From: Nitrospirota bacterium
Lineage (GTDB): Bacteria > Nitrospirota > Thermodesulfovibrionia > Thermodesulfovibrionales > JdFR-85
Length of the DNA: 15,594 nucleotides
Direction: 5' to 3'
Assembly: GCA_003232715.1 (NCBI GenBank)
Contig: QIJG01000151.1
Span: 1-15,594, forward strand
Shown here: positions 14,537 to 15,594 of the stretch, in pieces
Numbering within the stretch: the stretch's first letter is position 1
Layout: every line of letters starts with the position of its first letter
Translations under genes and position numbers: made by a program
The notes under the pieces: model-generated
Databases searched by the model: none
Told to the model about the DNA's origin: nothing
Seen by the model: only the letters and a program-made list of their open reading frames with translations

Positions 14537-15594
14537 TCCTCCGTCTCACAAATATCCCTGTACAGATATGCCCGGTTTCTGCCAAGATTTTTGGCGAAGT
14601 AAAGGGCTTGATCAGCCTTTCCGATCAAATCTTCTTTTTCCGCTGAATCCTCGGGAAAACATGCAACACCAACACTGACGGTAAGGCCTGCCCTTGTACC
14701 GTCCTTAAGATTGAAGGGGTAATCCATAACGGCCTTTCTTATCCTTTCAGCCACTTTATAAGTATGTCCACAATCAGTTTCCGGCAGGATCAATACGAAT
14801 TCTTCACCCCCGTAACGTGCGGCAAAGTCCACTTTTCTTATGCTTTCCTTGATTATCTTGGCCATTGTCTTCAGAACAGCGTCTCCGGTCTGGTGACCAT
14901 AGGTATCATTGAACCTCTTGAAATGGTCTATATCGATTATCAGAAGGAAGAGCTTGCTCTTGTATCTTGCGGCCCTGAGGATCTCCTCGCTGAGTCTGTC
15001 CTGAAATACCCTGTGGTTATGAAGACCCGTCAGGCCATCGGTTGTAGCTAATTTGGCAAGTTCGCTCTGAAGGGATATTGTCTGAAATGCCTGAAAGGCA
15101 AAATTCAGGAAGCTGTCTTCATCCATCTGGCTGAATCCGGCATCCCTGTTCAGCATGATGAGCAGGCACTGCAGGTCTGTCGTCGAGTGAAGTGACAGCG
15201 CTATAAAATTACTGATCTCCTTGCCATTTGAGAGAGGAATGGAGACATTATTACTGCGTATCGGTTTTTGCTCTGCAATAATCCTGGCCAGCCCCCCTGA
15301 GTCCACAGATAACATCTCCTTGATAAACTGTTCGTCAATAAGTTCACTCGTGCTTAGAAAAGACTTTGTTCTGTCGGGTTGAAACAGGATGATAACCCCG
15401 GATTCAGACTTCATCAGGTCCCTTGTCTTTTCAATCAGTTTCCGAAGGATGGCTTCAAAATTAAGCTCTGACGAGACATAACCTATGAATTCATTAAGAA
15501 TGGCCAGCTCCCTCACAACCCTCTGCTCCCTCTGTATGGATTTCTCGAGAACCCTTATCTTTTCTCTCAGTGAGCCTGCCAGGAGATTAATGTT
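14533..15594 (-). CDS. GAF-GGDEF diguanylate cyclase, N-terminus beyond the window
   Basis: The enzyme would make cyclic di-GMP from two GTP. The frame stays open to the right edge: upstream of GTG 15516 it continues NINLLAGSLREKIRVLEKSI and onward, a coiled-coil-like linker, so the true start lies outside. A GAF-like sensory domain follows (LNEFIGYVSSELNFEAIL to about FQTISLQSEL), then a complete GGDEF domain: DGLTGLHNHRVF, LLIIDIDHFKRFNDTYGHQ, active-site ARYGGEEFVLILPE and SVGVACFPED. An inhibitory RxxD site (RKVD) sits five residues before GGEEF, so product feedback is expected. Its TGA overlaps the fdhD start codon (ATGA). The ligand of the GAF domain is unknown. Confidence 0.93.
   Translation of the reverse strand, partial: NINLLAGSLREKIRVLEKSIQREQRVVRELAILNEFIGYVSSELNFEAILRKLIEKTRDLMKSESGVIILFQPDRTKSFLSTSELIDEQFIKEMLSVDSGGLARIIAEQKPIRSNNVSIPLSNGKEISNFIALSLHSTTDLQCLLIMLNRDAGFSQMDEDSFLNFAFQAFQTISLQSELAKLATTDGLTGLHNHRVFQDRLSEEILRAARYKSKLFLLIIDIDHFKRFNDTYGHQTGDAVLKTMAKIIKESIRKVDFAARYGGEEFVLILPETDCGHTYKVAERIRKAVMDYPFNLKDGTRAGLTVSVGVACFPEDSAEKEDLIGKADQALYFAKNLGRNRAYLYRDICETEE

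Noticed and set aside
14147..14602. 151-codon plus-strand frame opposite fdhD and the GGDEF gene
   Set aside because: It lies across two well-supported minus-strand genes and has no recognisable domain.

Overview
The window (about 47-50% GC by eye) looks like chromosomal DNA of a Gram-negative, type IV-piliated anaerobe. My best guess is Nitrospirota of the Thermodesulfovibrio type, with a deltaproteobacterial lineage as the alternative. The guess rests on the style of the GroES/GroEL, PilB and PilS/PilR proteins and on the presence of FdhD. It is an inference and was not checked by any search.

Layout, left to right. (1) The 3' end of a response regulator with an extra C-terminal helical domain (3-611). 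(2) A heat-shock operon: a sigma70-like promoter overlapping a perfect CIRCE operator (718-744), a structured leader, groES (855-1112), an intercistronic hairpin, a damaged groEL (1187-2756) and a strong intrinsic terminator (2778-2814). (3) Housekeeping genes: mltG (cell wall), a double-hairpin intergenic repeat, ispG (isoprenoids) overlapping panC (pantothenate), and a small cysteine-free thioredoxin-like protein. (4) A type IV pilus block: pilB, pilT, pilC, pilS, pilR (6431-13767). It has both motor ATPases, the platform protein and the sigma54-dependent two-component pair, but no pilin gene in view. (5) On the minus strand, convergent with pilR, a GAF-GGDEF diguanylate cyclase (cut by the right edge) overlapping a frameshifted fdhD by an ATGA junction.

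The most striking feature is a set of five small deletions in otherwise well-conserved genes. groEL lacks 18 nt (the ISANxD segment), 8 nt (a frameshift at the start of apical helix H) and 39 nt (the segment holding the catalytic Asp398 of E. coli). pilB lacks 18 nt inside the second 24-residue MshEN cyclic-di-GMP-binding motif. fdhD lacks about 14 nt, which breaks its frame. Adding the three lost pieces back to groEL gives exactly 545 codons, the normal family size. The flanking sequence is otherwise well conserved, and all other genes in the window are full length. Such clean deletions next to intact code suggest either assembly/gap-closing errors in a metagenome-derived contig or very recent gene loss. 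Read mapping would decide. Any statement about GroEL, FdhD or PilB function in this organism depends on that answer.

I did not find a convincing new defence or mobile system. The points of real biological interest are the CIRCE-promoter arrangement, the short GroES, the cyclic-di-GMP theme (an MshEN-type PilB near a GGDEF gene), the G9 tract in pilS, and several genes that lack a Shine-Dalgarno sequence.
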